DNA from: Streptococcus ovuberis | GTDB lineage: Bacteria > Bacillota > Bacilli > Lactobacillales > Streptococcaceae | Direction: 5' to 3' | Assembly: GCF_012396585.1 (NCBI RefSeq) | Contig: NZ_JAAXPR010000018.1 | Coordinates: 1 to 46,828 of the forward strand | DNA: 46,828 nt | Part shown: one piece after another, positions 33,253 through 43,781 of the stretch | Layout of the letters: every line of letters starts with the position of its first letter | Position numbering within the stretch: the first letter of the stretch is position 1 | The notes under the pieces: model-generated | What the model was told of the DNA's origin: nothing | Seen by the model: the letters and a program-made list of their open reading frames with translations, nothing else | Database searches by the model: none | Position numbers and translations under genes: made by a program

Positions 33253-34917
33253 TTATTCTGACATTAAGCCGATCATCAAGTTATCACGCATCAATTTTTG
33301 CAGTTTAGCTCTAAAGAGTTGTTGGTTGTCTTGATTGGGAATGTAAGCTTCAATAAGCGTTTCCAACTCCTGATCAAGTGAACCATGGCCAAATGAGGTC
33401 GGGTGCAGCAAGATCTTACCAACCCTCAAAACATCATCTCTACTCAGGATAGGACTAACCTCCACAGTAGGAAGACTGGTTTCCAAACTATCGCTGGTCT
33501 GAATGATAGCATCCACTTCTAAGATATCTTCAACACTCTTAAACTGTTCTGTCGTAAAAACAGCAACAACCGTTACGCTCGGGAAATGATACTCCAATTG
33601 CTTCAGTAAGAGACGTTGAATGGCTATCCCTTCATCACAGATCAGGCAGACGCGCTCTGGTGGCCGTTGGACTTCCATGCTTCTAAGCGCCCCTCCCAGA
33701 TGAATGACAATGTGGGCAATATCATCGTCCGTTAATTGGATCAGCCAAGCCTCTTCAAGAATGTCCACACAGAAAGCTGTTGCCTCAAAGAGAGAAGCGT
33801 ACTTATCCTTAATCTGAGAGGTCAGAGGATTCTTGGACAAAATCCGATAAGTCTTGCGGAAAATCAGTGCCTTGCAGTGAATGAGGAGACGCTTGGCAAG
33901 TTCCGACCGCTGAGTCACCTGAAAGGGAGTATGCCTTTCAAATTTCTGCAAAAACAACTCGATCGCTTCTTCAATGTCTCTAAAATCCAAAGTATTGGTA
34001 TGGCTATCATAGTTCTTGCGTGATGATAGCAGCAAGATCCCTATCAGAGCCAGCTCAATATTGTCCAAAAAGATAGCGTAGTGTTGGGCGAGGTGAAGGC
34101 TAATCTGCTTGGCTATTTTGAATTCCATCCGTTTGTGAACAAGACTAAGCTCTCTATTAACATCTTCCCGTTCTTGACTGGACAATTCACTATTACGATA
34201 ACAAAGGAGAATATAAGGGAGCATACGAATCATCATCTCCATATCCGAATCGTACATCTCCTTGCCCCAAGTCTTTCGGAGATCCTTTAGCATCTGAAAC
34301 AGGCCTTCCGAACTTTCCTGCGAAAAAAGCGACATGTCATCTGCTATTTCCTGGAATTTTTTGACCAAGATGCTCCTAAAACTCTCATTACTGGAGGTGA
34401 AAATCGTAAAAAGCAGCGAGTAAATATATTGGATCTTGTCCAGAAGATGGCAATTGATAAAATACCCTCGGCTTTTAGTCACCACCAAGGGCAGATAACA
34501 ATACTCTTGACTCAGCCGTTCTCGGATAGCATTCAAATCGTTGAGGGTTGTATTGCGGGAAACATCCGTCAACTGCATCATGCGCTCCAGAGTGACCCTC
34601 TCTGGAGAGACCAAGATATACAAGAGCAACAACTCTATCCGCTCCTCCATGCTCATGATATAGCTATAGTCATCCATTTCATCAAGCAAAAATTGGCAAG
34701 CCATCTTTTGCTGGGCGGTCAAACAAATGCCAACCCTTGGAACACTGATAATGGGCCCCACATGCTCTGGCAGGGCCTCATTCAATTTTTCCAAGCTATA
34801 GTAAATTTTTCGTCTTGATTGATCAATTCGCTTAGAAATGGTCATAACTGTCTCAGGAATCTCTAAATCCATTAAGTATGTTAACAAAGCGTGCGAATCC
34901 TTATCCAGTAATAACAT
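33253..34917 (-). CDS. ulaR: PRD-containing PTS-type transcriptional regulator (UlaR-like)
   Basis: A 554-residue regulator with N-terminal helix-turn-helix parts (MTISKRIDQSRRKIYYSLEKL; VTLERMMQLTDVSRNTTLNDL), two PTS regulation domains with conserved histidines (AQHYAIFLDNIELAL; DDIAHIVIHLGGAL), and an EIIB-like domain beginning VCLICDEGIAIQRLLL near residue 415. No full EIIA domain follows, so it is shorter than many such activators. It belongs to the type that activates PTS operons when its PRDs are (de)phosphorylated. It lies between ulaF and ulaG, and conserved blocks at three ula promoters are probably its sites. A TGGTCA-17-TATAGT promoter lies upstream. Confidence 0.85.
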   Translation of the reverse strand: MLLLDKDSHALLTYLMDLEIPETVMTISKRIDQSRRKIYYSLEKLNEALPEHVGPIISVPRVGICLTAQQKMACQFLLDEMDDYSYIMSMEERIELLLLYILVSPERVTLERMMQLTDVSRNTTLNDLNAIRERLSQEYCYLPLVVTKSRGYFINCHLLDKIQYIYSLLFTIFTSSNESFRSILVKKFQEIADDMSLFSQESSEGLFQMLKDLRKTWGKEMYDSDMEMMIRMLPYILLCYRNSELSSQEREDVNRELSLVHKRMEFKIAKQISLHLAQHYAIFLDNIELALIGILLLSSRKNYDSHTNTLDFRDIEEAIELFLQKFERHTPFQVTQRSELAKRLLIHCKALIFRKTYRILSKNPLTSQIKDKYASLFEATAFCVDILEEAWLIQLTDDDIAHIVIHLGGALRSMEVQRPPERVCLICDEGIAIQRLLLKQLEYHFPSVTVVAVFTTEQFKSVEDILEVDAIIQTSDSLETSLPTVEVSPILSRDDVLRVGKILLHPTSFGHGSLDQELETLIEAYIPNQDNQQLFRAKLQKLMRDNLMIGLMSE

Positions 34918-35106
34918 GACTTCCTCCTCTAACCATTTTCCCCGACCTCACCATGCCCATACCTCTCTACAGCATTCCTTTTCAAACTAGATCACATCCC
35001 CCTACCCCTTGGTATCTAGAGGTTTTGGTAGACCTTTTGCTTAGAAAAGAATACCAGGGTGAGTTTGGTATTAAAGAGCACGAGACGGATCATGCATCTC
35101 CTACTA

Positions 35107-35135
35107 TAGCACTTTCCTCAGGATTTGACCACACA
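35107..35135 (-). promoter_or_regulatory. Candidate promoter of the PRD regulator gene
   Basis: On the minus strand TGGTCA is followed after 17 bp by TATAGT, about 190 bp before the regulator ATG. Nothing else is recognised in 34918-35206. Confidence 0.4.
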
Positions 35136-35206
35136 CTCCTGTGATTAAACGCTCGACATGTGCTGTGGGGAGAAGAATGACTGCCAAATCAATCTTTCTG
35201 CCATCA

Positions 35207-35920
35207 TTATTCCTGACCCTTTTGCCCATAGTAGGCATTTGGACCGTGCTTGCGCAGGTAGTGCTTGTCCATGATGTACTGAGGAGCAGGCTCCACCCGC
35301 GGATTGATTTGCTCAGTGTAGCGGTTCATACGGGCCACTTCCTCTAAGACCACACTGTGGTAGACCGCTTGTGCCGGGTCCTTGCCCCAGGTAAACGGCC
35401 CATGGTTACGGACCACGATACCAGGCACAGCTACAGGGTCGATGCCACGGCGGGCAAACTCTTCCACGATGACGATTCCTGTCTCTTTTTCATAGGCGAC
35501 ATTGACTTCATCAGCCGTCAGAGAACGGGCACACGGGACTGGCCCGTAGAAATAGTCAGCGTGGGTCGTCCCATAGAAAGGAATGTCACGACCAGCTTGG
35601 GCCCAGCCAACAGCTTCAGTTGAGTGGGTATGGACAACCGCGTGGATATGGGGCCAGGCCTTGTAGAGCTCCACGTGGGTTTTCAAGTCTGATGACGGGT
35701 TGAGATCCCCCTCAATGACATGGCCATCAAGATCTGTCACCACCATGTTTTCAGGGGTCAGCTTGTCGTAGTTCACACCTGATGGTTTGATGACGATGCG
35801 CCCCAGTTCACGACAGACTTCGGAGACATTGCCCCAAGTGAACTTAACCAGACCATGCTTTGGCAAATCCTTGTTGGCCTCGCAGACCCGTTTTCTCATT
35901 TCCTGTAACTCTTTTGGCAT
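35207..35920 (-). CDS. ulaF: L-ribulose-5-phosphate 4-epimerase
   Basis: A 237-residue class II aldolase-family epimerase that converts L-ribulose-5-phosphate to D-xylulose-5-phosphate. The substrate loop SSDLKTHVELYKAWPHIHAVVHTHS includes zinc-binding HTH histidines (shown here as HAVVHTHS). Conserved FTWGNVSEV and IKPSGVNYDKL lie near the N-terminus. It overlaps the ulaE stop by one base. It is the last step of the anaerobic ascorbate pathway, feeding the pentose phosphate pathway where the neighbouring transketolase acts. Confidence 0.93.
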   Translation of the reverse strand: MPKELQEMRKRVCEANKDLPKHGLVKFTWGNVSEVCRELGRIVIKPSGVNYDKLTPENMVVTDLDGHVIEGDLNPSSDLKTHVELYKAWPHIHAVVHTHSTEAVGWAQAGRDIPFYGTTHADYFYGPVPCARSLTADEVNVAYEKETGIVIVEEFARRGIDPVAVPGIVVRNHGPFTWGKDPAQAVYHSVVLEEVARMNRYTEQINPRVEPAPQYIMDKHYLRKHGPNAYYGQKGQE

Positions 35921-36783
35921 TAGCGTAATCCTGCTTTCTCAATCAGTGGGTAGAGGAAATCCTGCGCCTCCTTGATGGCTATCTTGGTTTCCTCGACGGT
36001 TTCACAGTTTTCTGACCACATTTCAATCAAGAATGGGCCTTGGTAGTTGGATTTCTTGAGTACATCAAACATGCCTTCCCAGTCCACACAGCCTTGACCA
36101 AAGGGGACATCACGGAACTGACCTTTTGAGGTTTCGGTCACTGTGTAGGTGTCCTTCAAGTGCAGGGCGGCAATAGAGCGGTGCCCCAGATAAAACTCGC
36201 TCCAGATGTCATTGTGCCAGGCTGATATATTGCCTGTGTCTGGGTAGACAAAGAGATAGGGCGAGTCGATTTCTTTCTCGATGGCCTGGTATTTCTGGAT
36301 GGAGTTGATAAAGGGATCGTCCATGATCTCGATGGCCAAGATAACTTGAGCCTGCTCCGCACAGTCGCAGGCTTTTCGCAGGTTCTTGATAAAGCGAGCC
36401 CGTGTTTCTGGCGATTTTTCCTCATAGTAGACGTCATAGCCCGCCAACTGAATCACGCGAACCCCCAAATCTTGAGCCAGTTCGATACATTTTTTCATGG
36501 CAGACAAGGCTTCTGCTTCCAATTCTGGATTAGCTGATCCCAGCGGATAGCGACGATGCCCTGAGAAGCAAATGGTCGGGATCCGAACACCAGTCTCATA
36601 GATGGCTTTGACCATGTCCAGCCGCTCTGCCTTGGTCCAGTCCAGGCGTGCCCAGCGATCATCTGACTCATCAATAGACATTTCCACAAAGTCAAAACCC
36701 AGTTCTTTCGCAAATTGCAGGCGTTCCAACCAGGTCAAGTGCTTGGGTGTCGCCTTTTCATAGATACCAATCGGACGTGCCAT
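35920..36783 (-). CDS. ulaE: L-xylulose-5-phosphate 3-epimerase
   Basis: A 287-residue TIM-barrel epimerase (SgaU/UlaE family) that converts L-xylulose-5-phosphate to L-ribulose-5-phosphate. Metal ligands are expected in LAIEIMDDPF, VYPDTGNISAW, ALHLKDTY and FLIEMWSEN, all of which are present. The start at 36783 (MARPIGIYEKA) matches family members; the longer in-frame start at 36795 lies inside ulaD. It follows the ulaD stop by 2 bp and overlaps ulaF. Confidence 0.93.
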   Translation of the reverse strand: MARPIGIYEKATPKHLTWLERLQFAKELGFDFVEMSIDESDDRWARLDWTKAERLDMVKAIYETGVRIPTICFSGHRRYPLGSANPELEAEALSAMKKCIELAQDLGVRVIQLAGYDVYYEEKSPETRARFIKNLRKACDCAEQAQVILAIEIMDDPFINSIQKYQAIEKEIDSPYLFVYPDTGNISAWHNDIWSEFYLGHRSIAALHLKDTYTVTETSKGQFRDVPFGQGCVDWEGMFDVLKKSNYQGPFLIEMWSENCETVEETKIAIKEAQDFLYPLIEKAGLR

Positions 36784-36785
36784 AC

Positions 36786-37451
36786 TTACCCCCAAATCCG
36801 ACGAATTTCATCTTTGAATTCACGAGCTGCTGCCGCTGGATTTTCAGCTTCGGTGATGCCACGACCAGCGATGAAGGTGTACACCTCAACCCCTTCAAAG
36901 AGCTTGAGGGTATTCACGTCCAGACCACCTGTCACCGAAACGCGGAAGCCCATTTCAATGAGTTTTTTAACCTTATTGAGGTCTTTTTCCCCCCAAGTCT
37001 CGCCAGCAAGAAGAGCGTCACGTGATTGGTGGTAGATGGCTTGAGAGATTCCTGCATCTAGCCAGAGTTGGGCTTGCTCAAAAGTCCAGTCGCCGTAGAG
37101 CTCGATTTGGATTTCACCCTTTTCACCATTGACTTCTTGGATGGCTTTGAGGGCTGCTTCCATAGTAGGAATGGTCGCTGAACAAATACAGGTCATCCAG
37201 TCTGCCCCGCGTACAGCATTATTTTTCGCAATAGTCCCACCAGCATCCGCACACTTGGTATCCGCTACGATAATCTTTTCTGGGAAGAGGTTGCGCAGCA
37301 CCTCCACCAACTCGCTACCAACTTGGAGCAGGCAAACTGTACCCGCCTCGATGATATCCACCTCGTGACCGACAGAGACTGCCGCCTTGATGGCTCCCTT
37401 AAGGTCAGAATGGTCCAGGGCCACTTGCAAGTTAGGAATAGGTTTTGTCAT
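36786..37451 (-). CDS. ulaD: 3-keto-L-gulonate-6-phosphate decarboxylase
   Basis: A 221-residue member of the OMP decarboxylase superfamily, converting 3-keto-L-gulonate-6-phosphate to L-xylulose-5-phosphate and CO2. The D-x-K-x-x-D motif is visible as VADTKCADAGG, with LQVALDHSDL at the N-terminus and VTGGLDVNTL near the phosphate site. It heads the ulaD-ulaE-ulaF unit. It has its own TATAAT and ula-box, being cut off from ulaABC by a terminator and repeats. Confidence 0.93.
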   Translation of the reverse strand: MTKPIPNLQVALDHSDLKGAIKAAVSVGHEVDIIEAGTVCLLQVGSELVEVLRNLFPEKIIVADTKCADAGGTIAKNNAVRGADWMTCICSATIPTMEAALKAIQEVNGEKGEIQIELYGDWTFEQAQLWLDAGISQAIYHQSRDALLAGETWGEKDLNKVKKLIEMGFRVSVTGGLDVNTLKLFEGVEVYTFIAGRGITEAENPAAAAREFKDEIRRIWG

Positions 37452-37504
37452 GATATTCTCCTTTTCTTTTGGGAAATGGCAGAGCCAATCCCTTACTCAC
37501 CCCT

Positions 37505-37573
37505 ATTATAAAACGCTTGCAAGACCTAAAAAAGACCAAATAAAACACAGGACTGTGTCCAAAGTTGGACGGT
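37505..37573 (-). promoter_or_regulatory. ulaD promoter with ula-box
   Basis: A TATAAT -10 lies at 37505-37510 (minus). Upstream, 37527-37573 holds the block that starts CCGTCCA, contains the palindromic ACACAGTCCTGTGT and ends ATTTGGTCTTTTTT. It aligns without gaps to the ulaA and ulaG blocks. Confidence 0.78.
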
Positions 37574-37733
37574 AATCCTCATCAGCAGCCATCGTCAAGT
37601 CCGACAAATGCAACGAGCAAGCCTCTTCTTACTTTAAAGACAATGCCTGCCTTGAAAAATGGATACAGTTCCTATAACCTAGGCCAGAACTTTCGGGTTA
37701 TAGAATTCCTCAGTGGTATAAGATGCTAATGAA

Positions 37734-38078
37734 AGTGAGGCTGGGACAAAAGTCTATGCCTCTCAATGATTTTTGATTGGTTGAGTAAGACGAAGGGGTT
37801 GGGAGCTTTGACAGCCTGAGGCTAGGCTGTCCAAGCTTGTCTCCTAGAAATTAAAGAGAAACAATGCTAGCTTTACCAGTTTTAGTGTTACCCCCTGCAT
37901 AGTTCCAAAGGTCCGGGGGACCTTTGGAAGTTGGAAATAGAGCTGACAACGTCAGTGTCAAAAAGGTCCGGGGGACCTTTGGAAGTTGGAAATGAGACTG
38001 GGCAAAAAGTCAGTTCTATTAAAACTATGCTAGAAAAAACAGCTTGCCGCAGTGGTTGATTGGCAGTTTTTGTTCGCT
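37734..38078. repeat. Composite dispersed repeat between ulaC and ulaD
   Basis: Part one (37737-37895) aligns with the reverse complement of 13156-13304 and starts with a GAGGC/GCCTC hairpin. Part two is a perfect 32-bp direct repeat (37907-37938 and 37962-37993, period 55) containing AAAGGTCC-ggg-GGACCTTT. Part three (37993-38078) starts GAGACTGGGCAAAAA and matches the copy at 10888. No coding signal is seen in 37574-38396. Confidence 0.65.
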
Positions 38079-38265
38079 TTATAGGTTATAGGCTCCAAAA
38101 CTGACCCAATCAACTGTGCGGGGTAGGCTAACGACTCATCGAATTCTGACGAATGACCGATTGAGTTCCACTCTCGCCCAGAAACGCCATGCTATAAAAC
38201 ATTCCCAAAGAAGCAGGTCAAGAAAAACAGGGCTCTTCCCTTAGAAGGCTAATAGTTAACGACAC

Positions 38266-38307
38266 AAAAAAGATTGAAGAGTGTCACCAAATGGATTCTC
38301 TCTTCAA
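38266..38307 (-). terminator. Terminator of ulaABC
   Basis: On the minus strand TTGAAGAG pairs with CTCTTCAA (38300-38307 with 38274-38281), followed by six T residues (38266-38271). Confidence 0.75.
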
Positions 38308-38396
38308 CCTAAGCAGTTTTAAGTAAGAAGTCTCGTTTTTCAATAAAACTGTTCTCCAAGTTTCATTAGGATAGTTATCTTCTAGCCAACAACTCC

Positions 38397-38882
38397 CTAA
38401 TCATCAAGATCAAAGCCCTCTAAGTAAGGACTAGACTTCGATTCTTCGACCATTGCCAAAACTTCCTCTGGTGATTGGCAGGCCACTAGGCGTTCAATAG
38501 CCCTATCTAATTCAAATAAGGCAATAATTTGAGGAATGGCCACCGAGGTATGAATCGCTGGTGTTGTGGCAGCCAGAGTTAAAAGCACACTGACTTCTTT
38601 GCCATCTGAAAAAGTAACCGGCTCTGTCAAGGTAATCAAGGAGAAGGAATCTCGATAAACGCCTGCTCCAGCCTGAGCATGTGGCATGGCCATGCCAGGC
38701 ATGAGGACATAGTAGGGACCGTATTCTTCAGTTGAGGCGATAATAGCGTCATAGTACTCCCCAGTGACTGCTCCACTCTCAATCAGCGGTTGCACCGCCA
38801 ATTCAACTGCTTCCTGCCAGCTGCTTGCCGTTAAACCTAACCGAATCGAATTATTTTCTACAAAAGCCTTTTTTAAATTCAT
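38397..38882 (-). CDS. ulaC: PTS ascorbate component IIA
   Basis: A 161-residue cytoplasmic EIIA domain of the mannitol-fructose type used by the L-ascorbate PTS. The phosphorylated histidine is in LMPGMAMPHAQAG. The start at 38882 (MNLKKAFVENNS) has GGAG upstream and fits the family; the longer in-frame start at 38921 would add 13 residues and cross the ribosome binding site. It follows ulaB by 61 bp and ends at a terminator, so ulaA-ulaB-ulaC form one unit. Confidence 0.92.
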   Translation of the reverse strand: MNLKKAFVENNSIRLGLTASSWQEAVELAVQPLIESGAVTGEYYDAIIASTEEYGPYYVLMPGMAMPHAQAGAGVYRDSFSLITLTEPVTFSDGKEVSVLLTLAATTPAIHTSVAIPQIIALFELDRAIERLVACQSPEEVLAMVEESKSSPYLEGFDLDD

Positions 38883-38943
38883 GGCTATCTCCTTCACTAT
38901 CAAAGATAAGAGGCTGGTCAATCTTCCAGCCTCTCAGACTAAC

Positions 38944-39225
38944 CTACTCCAGTACCGCTGCTAGCTTGGTCTTGATTTCATTGTCATCCATCAGATTGTC
39001 CAAACCGACCAACTTTCCTTTGGTGCGTCCCTCTAATTCAGCAATCAAATGATTAGAAGCCACCACAATATCATAACCTGCTGCCAGGCCCTTGGCCTCG
39101 CCAACAGAGCAAGAAGCGGATTGGATATCTGTCACACCGAGCTGTCTCAGAGCATTTTCAACCTTCATCTTGATCACCATAGACGATCCCATGCCATTGC
39201 CACACGCTGTTAATACTTTAACCAT
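38944..39225 (-). CDS. ulaB: PTS ascorbate component IIB
   Basis: A 93-residue EIIB phosphocarrier of the ascorbate PTS. The active-site cysteine is in the P-loop-like VLTACGNGMGSSM at the N-terminus. Two ATGs are adjacent; the second (39225) has the better distance from the AGAGG site, and 39228 would add one Met. It lies between ulaA and ulaC in the standard order. Confidence 0.92.
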   Translation of the reverse strand: MVKVLTACGNGMGSSMVIKMKVENALRQLGVTDIQSASCSVGEAKGLAAGYDIVVASNHLIAELEGRTKGKLVGLDNLMDDNEIKTKLAAVLE

Positions 39226-39276
39226 CATTTCCTCTTTTCTATTTTTTGTTTTTATAATTTCTATCTTAACACAAGC

Positions 39277-40743
39277 TTAGTCCGCTTGGACATCTCCACG
39301 GTAGTAAGCCTCTTTATCCTTGGCTTTGGCAAATTGCAGTTGCGGAATAGCCAGCAAGAACAAACAAACCAAGACATAACCAGCAATCCCAAGAGTTTTA
39401 AAGCTATAAGCAAACGGCAACCACGGTAAAACAAAGTCAATATTGCCATGATAACCACCGAAGTTGGCGAGCCCTAAAAGCGCTACCGCAACGGCACCAA
39501 GCGCCACCTGGAGGACACCTGATAAGAAGGACAAAATCACTGCTGCCTTCCAACCACCCCGTTTGTCTGCGTAGACCGCAATAGCCGCGTTGTCAAAGAA
39601 GACTGGGACAAAACCAGTAATAATCAGGACTGGATTTTTAAAGACAATCAGAAGCACAATCGTAATCAACTGACCCATCAAACCAGACACAAACCCAAAG
39701 AGCACCGCACTTGAAGATCCAAACCCATAAGAAGCAGCAACGTCAACCGCTGGAAAGGATCCTGGCAATAATTTGGCAGAAATCCCTTGGAAAGCGTTGG
39801 TCAATTCTGCCACGAACATCCGCACCCCTTGCATTAAGATGAAAAGGTAGACGGAGAAGGTAAAGGCCACCTCAATGACATACATAAAGAAGGCTTGCTT
39901 TTCAGGGCCACCATAGAGCGTGCCTGATGTGATGACTTCTGGATTGGCCATAATGTCAGGCCCTAGAACAAAGAGAATTGCTCCAAAGAAGAACATCATT
40001 AAGGTGGCTGAGGCCACTACTGTATCGTGGAAAATATTTAAAAAGGCTGGTAACTTCAGATTGTCTAAATTCTCTTCTTTTTTCCCTAGTTTAGGAGCTA
40101 CCTTATCCACAAACCACAAAGCAAACTGCTGTTGGTGACCGATCGCAAAACCGCCGCCACCTGTCAGGCGCTGGGTTGCTTCCACGGTCATATTGGAACT
40201 GACCGCCCAATAAAGCCCACAAACCAAACCGATCAAAAGCGTTGCAAGTCCTGTATTTTCCCCAATAAAGCCACCTAACATCAAGACAACAATCAAGGAG
40301 ACTGTCGTAGCTTGCTGAACCATAATATGACCTGTGATAAACAAGGTCCTAATCTTTGTCACCTTACGCAGTGCTACCAGAGCAATATTGACAAAGAAAC
40401 CAATCAGCAAAGCAGAGGCGGCTAAGCCAGCAAATTTCGGAAATTCTTCTGCAATCTTGTTATTGACTGCTGCAAGACCGAAATAGGGGTCAATGACTGC
40501 CGCACCGATGTTGAATTTGTAGTTAAGAGCAGCCAAAATCGGTCGGAAAGTGACCACCAAACCTCCAGCAGCCACATTCAAAATCATGTAACCAACCGTC
40601 GCCTTGACAAATCCTGCAAAAACATCATGCAGGGGCTTTTTCAAAAGCAAGTAGCCAATGAATACCAGCAAACCAACGAAAAATGCTGGCTTCTGCAAGA
40701 TATTCTGCGAGAACCATTGAAGGGGTACAAGGAATTGTTCCAT
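39277..40743 (-). CDS. ulaA: PTS ascorbate permease IIC
   Basis: A 488-residue polytopic membrane permease for L-ascorbate of the UlaA/SgaT family. About eleven hydrophobic segments are seen, with conserved stretches LLKKPLHDVFAGFVKATVGY and GGGGFAIGHQQQFALWFVD. The start at 40743 (MEQFLVPLQWF) follows AAGAGG at a good distance; a longer in-frame start at 40782 crosses the leader. It is the first gene of ulaABC and is preceded by the promoter, a perfect cre site and the ula-box. Confidence 0.93.
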   Translation of the reverse strand: MEQFLVPLQWFSQNILQKPAFFVGLLVFIGYLLLKKPLHDVFAGFVKATVGYMILNVAAGGLVVTFRPILAALNYKFNIGAAVIDPYFGLAAVNNKIAEEFPKFAGLAASALLIGFFVNIALVALRKVTKIRTLFITGHIMVQQATTVSLIVVLMLGGFIGENTGLATLLIGLVCGLYWAVSSNMTVEATQRLTGGGGFAIGHQQQFALWFVDKVAPKLGKKEENLDNLKLPAFLNIFHDTVVASATLMMFFFGAILFVLGPDIMANPEVITSGTLYGGPEKQAFFMYVIEVAFTFSVYLFILMQGVRMFVAELTNAFQGISAKLLPGSFPAVDVAASYGFGSSSAVLFGFVSGLMGQLITIVLLIVFKNPVLIITGFVPVFFDNAAIAVYADKRGGWKAAVILSFLSGVLQVALGAVAVALLGLANFGGYHGNIDFVLPWLPFAYSFKTLGIAGYVLVCLFLLAIPQLQFAKAKDKEAYYRGDVQAD

Positions 40744-40797
40744 GTTCTTTACCTCTTTTCGTAAATATATTATTAATGACACTTCTATTATATTTTT

Positions 40798-40811
40798 TGA
40801 AAGCGATCACA
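40798..40811. promoter_or_regulatory. Perfect cre (CcpA) site of ulaA
   Basis: TGAAAGCGATCACA matches all 14 positions of TGWAANCGNTNWCA. It lies between the ula-box and the TATAAT -10, so CcpA binding would block the promoter when preferred sugars are present. Confidence 0.85.
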
Positions 40812-40855
40812 AAAAGACCAAAGAACACACAAATATCTGTTCAAAAGTGGACTGA
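40809..40855 (-). promoter_or_regulatory. ula-box of ulaA
   Basis: On the minus strand it starts CAGTCCA, has TGAACAGATATTTGTGTGTTC in its centre (split here as TGAACA, GATA, TTTGTGT, GTTC) and ends TTTGGTCTTTTT. It aligns without gaps with the blocks at 37527 and 33197 and ends about 17-18 bp before the TATAAT of ulaA. Confidence 0.78.
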
Positions 40856-40879
40856 TAGCCACTAGCAGATAATGATAGA

Positions 40880-40909
40880 CTAAAAGGCTAGGAAATCCTA
40901 ACCTTTTAG
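40880..40909 (-). terminator. Terminator of groEL
   Basis: CTAAAAGG and CCTTTTAG are extended inward by TAGGA/TCCTA, forming an almost continuous hairpin 20 bp after the groEL stop. Confidence 0.75.
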
Positions 40910-40929
40910 TGGGCTATCACCTAACTGCA

Positions 40930-42945
<2,016 letters not shown>

Positions 42946-43230
42946 CTAACTAACAATAGCCAGAACGTCTGCCTCACGAATAATAACAAACTCTTCGCCC
43001 TCGTGTTTGATGTCGATACCAGCCGACTTGTCCACCAGAATGGTTTGACCTACAGCGACTGACGGAGCAATTAGCTCACCTGTCAACGTTCGGATTCCTT
43101 CCCCAACAGCCAAGACTTCAGCTGTTTTGGTTGCTTCTTTTGAAGCGCCAGCCAGCACAAAGCCGCCAACCGTTTGCTCTTCTTCTTTTGCGACACGCAC
43201 AATTAGGCGGTCACCCAATGGTTTTAACAT
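42946..43230 (-). CDS. groES: Co-chaperonin GroES
   Basis: The 94-residue 10-kDa co-chaperonin capping GroEL. The N-terminal signature [13 protein letters not shown] and the mobile-loop region ([17 protein letters not shown]) are present, with [15 protein letters not shown] at the end. The ATG follows GGAGGT. Expression is under a SigA promoter and a single perfect CIRCE operator for HrcA. Confidence 0.95.
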   Translation of the reverse strand: MLKPLGDRLIVRVAKEEEQTVGGFVLAGASKEATKTAEVLAVGEGIRTLTGELIAPSVAVGQTILVDKSAGIDIKHEGEEFVIIREADVLAIVS

Positions 43231-43258
43231 ACAGACCTCCGATATTACAATTGATAAT

Positions 43259-43285
43259 TTAGCACTCTCTATCTTTGAGTGCTAA
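43259..43285. promoter_or_regulatory. CIRCE operator (HrcA site) of groESL
   Basis: TTAGCACTC-N9-GAGTGCTAA, a perfect 9-bp inverted repeat and exact CIRCE consensus, between the groES promoter and start codon. Confidence 0.95.
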
Positions 43286-43295
43286 TCCAATTTCT

Positions 43296-43323
43296 ATTTT
43301 ATCACTTGGTCAAAAATAGTCAA
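43296..43323 (-). promoter_or_regulatory. SigA promoter of groESL
   Basis: On the minus strand TTGACT (43318-43323), 16 bp, TAAAAT (43296-43301), with CIRCE directly downstream. Confidence 0.75.
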
Positions 43324-43781
43324 GAAAAAGAAATGGTTTCTCTGAAAAATCCGCCCCAAGATGGAGAAACGGCTGCTCTATGCTCCAACAAGAAGATTCT
43401 ACCGATACTCGTGAAATGATATCTAAAAAGAGGATAATAACTAGAAAGGGTGTCAGAGAGAGGTTATAAGCCCTTCTGAAATACCCCGGCGCAACCTCTT
43501 TACTCATTTTTTGAAAGGTAATGCTATTGGTATAATTGCTCAGCTTGGAAATAGGCAACACTGCCCGCAACTTGTAGCAGCTAGGATGGATGACACGGAG
43601 TTTTGGAACAATCTGGCAACTTCCACCCCTAAGCATTTCTCTTATAACCATAAAAAATCGTTAACACTGTGACACCCTAGTTGTTGTTCCGACTCAGCTC
43701 GATGATCGAAGGGCTATGAGATCCTGTAAAATCTGGATAGCAAGAAGGGGCTGAACAATCAACAAATTGTACCCTAGCTTG

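Noticed and set aside
37907..37993. The repeated 32-mers as a CRISPR array
   Set aside because: Only two units, a short spacer of 23 bp, no cas genes, and related hairpins elsewhere in intergenic repeats.
43310..43651. 113-codon open frame on the minus strand between groES and ssbB
   Set aside because: It covers the groES -35 region, has no ribosome binding site and no recognisable domain, and its composition does not look like a protein.
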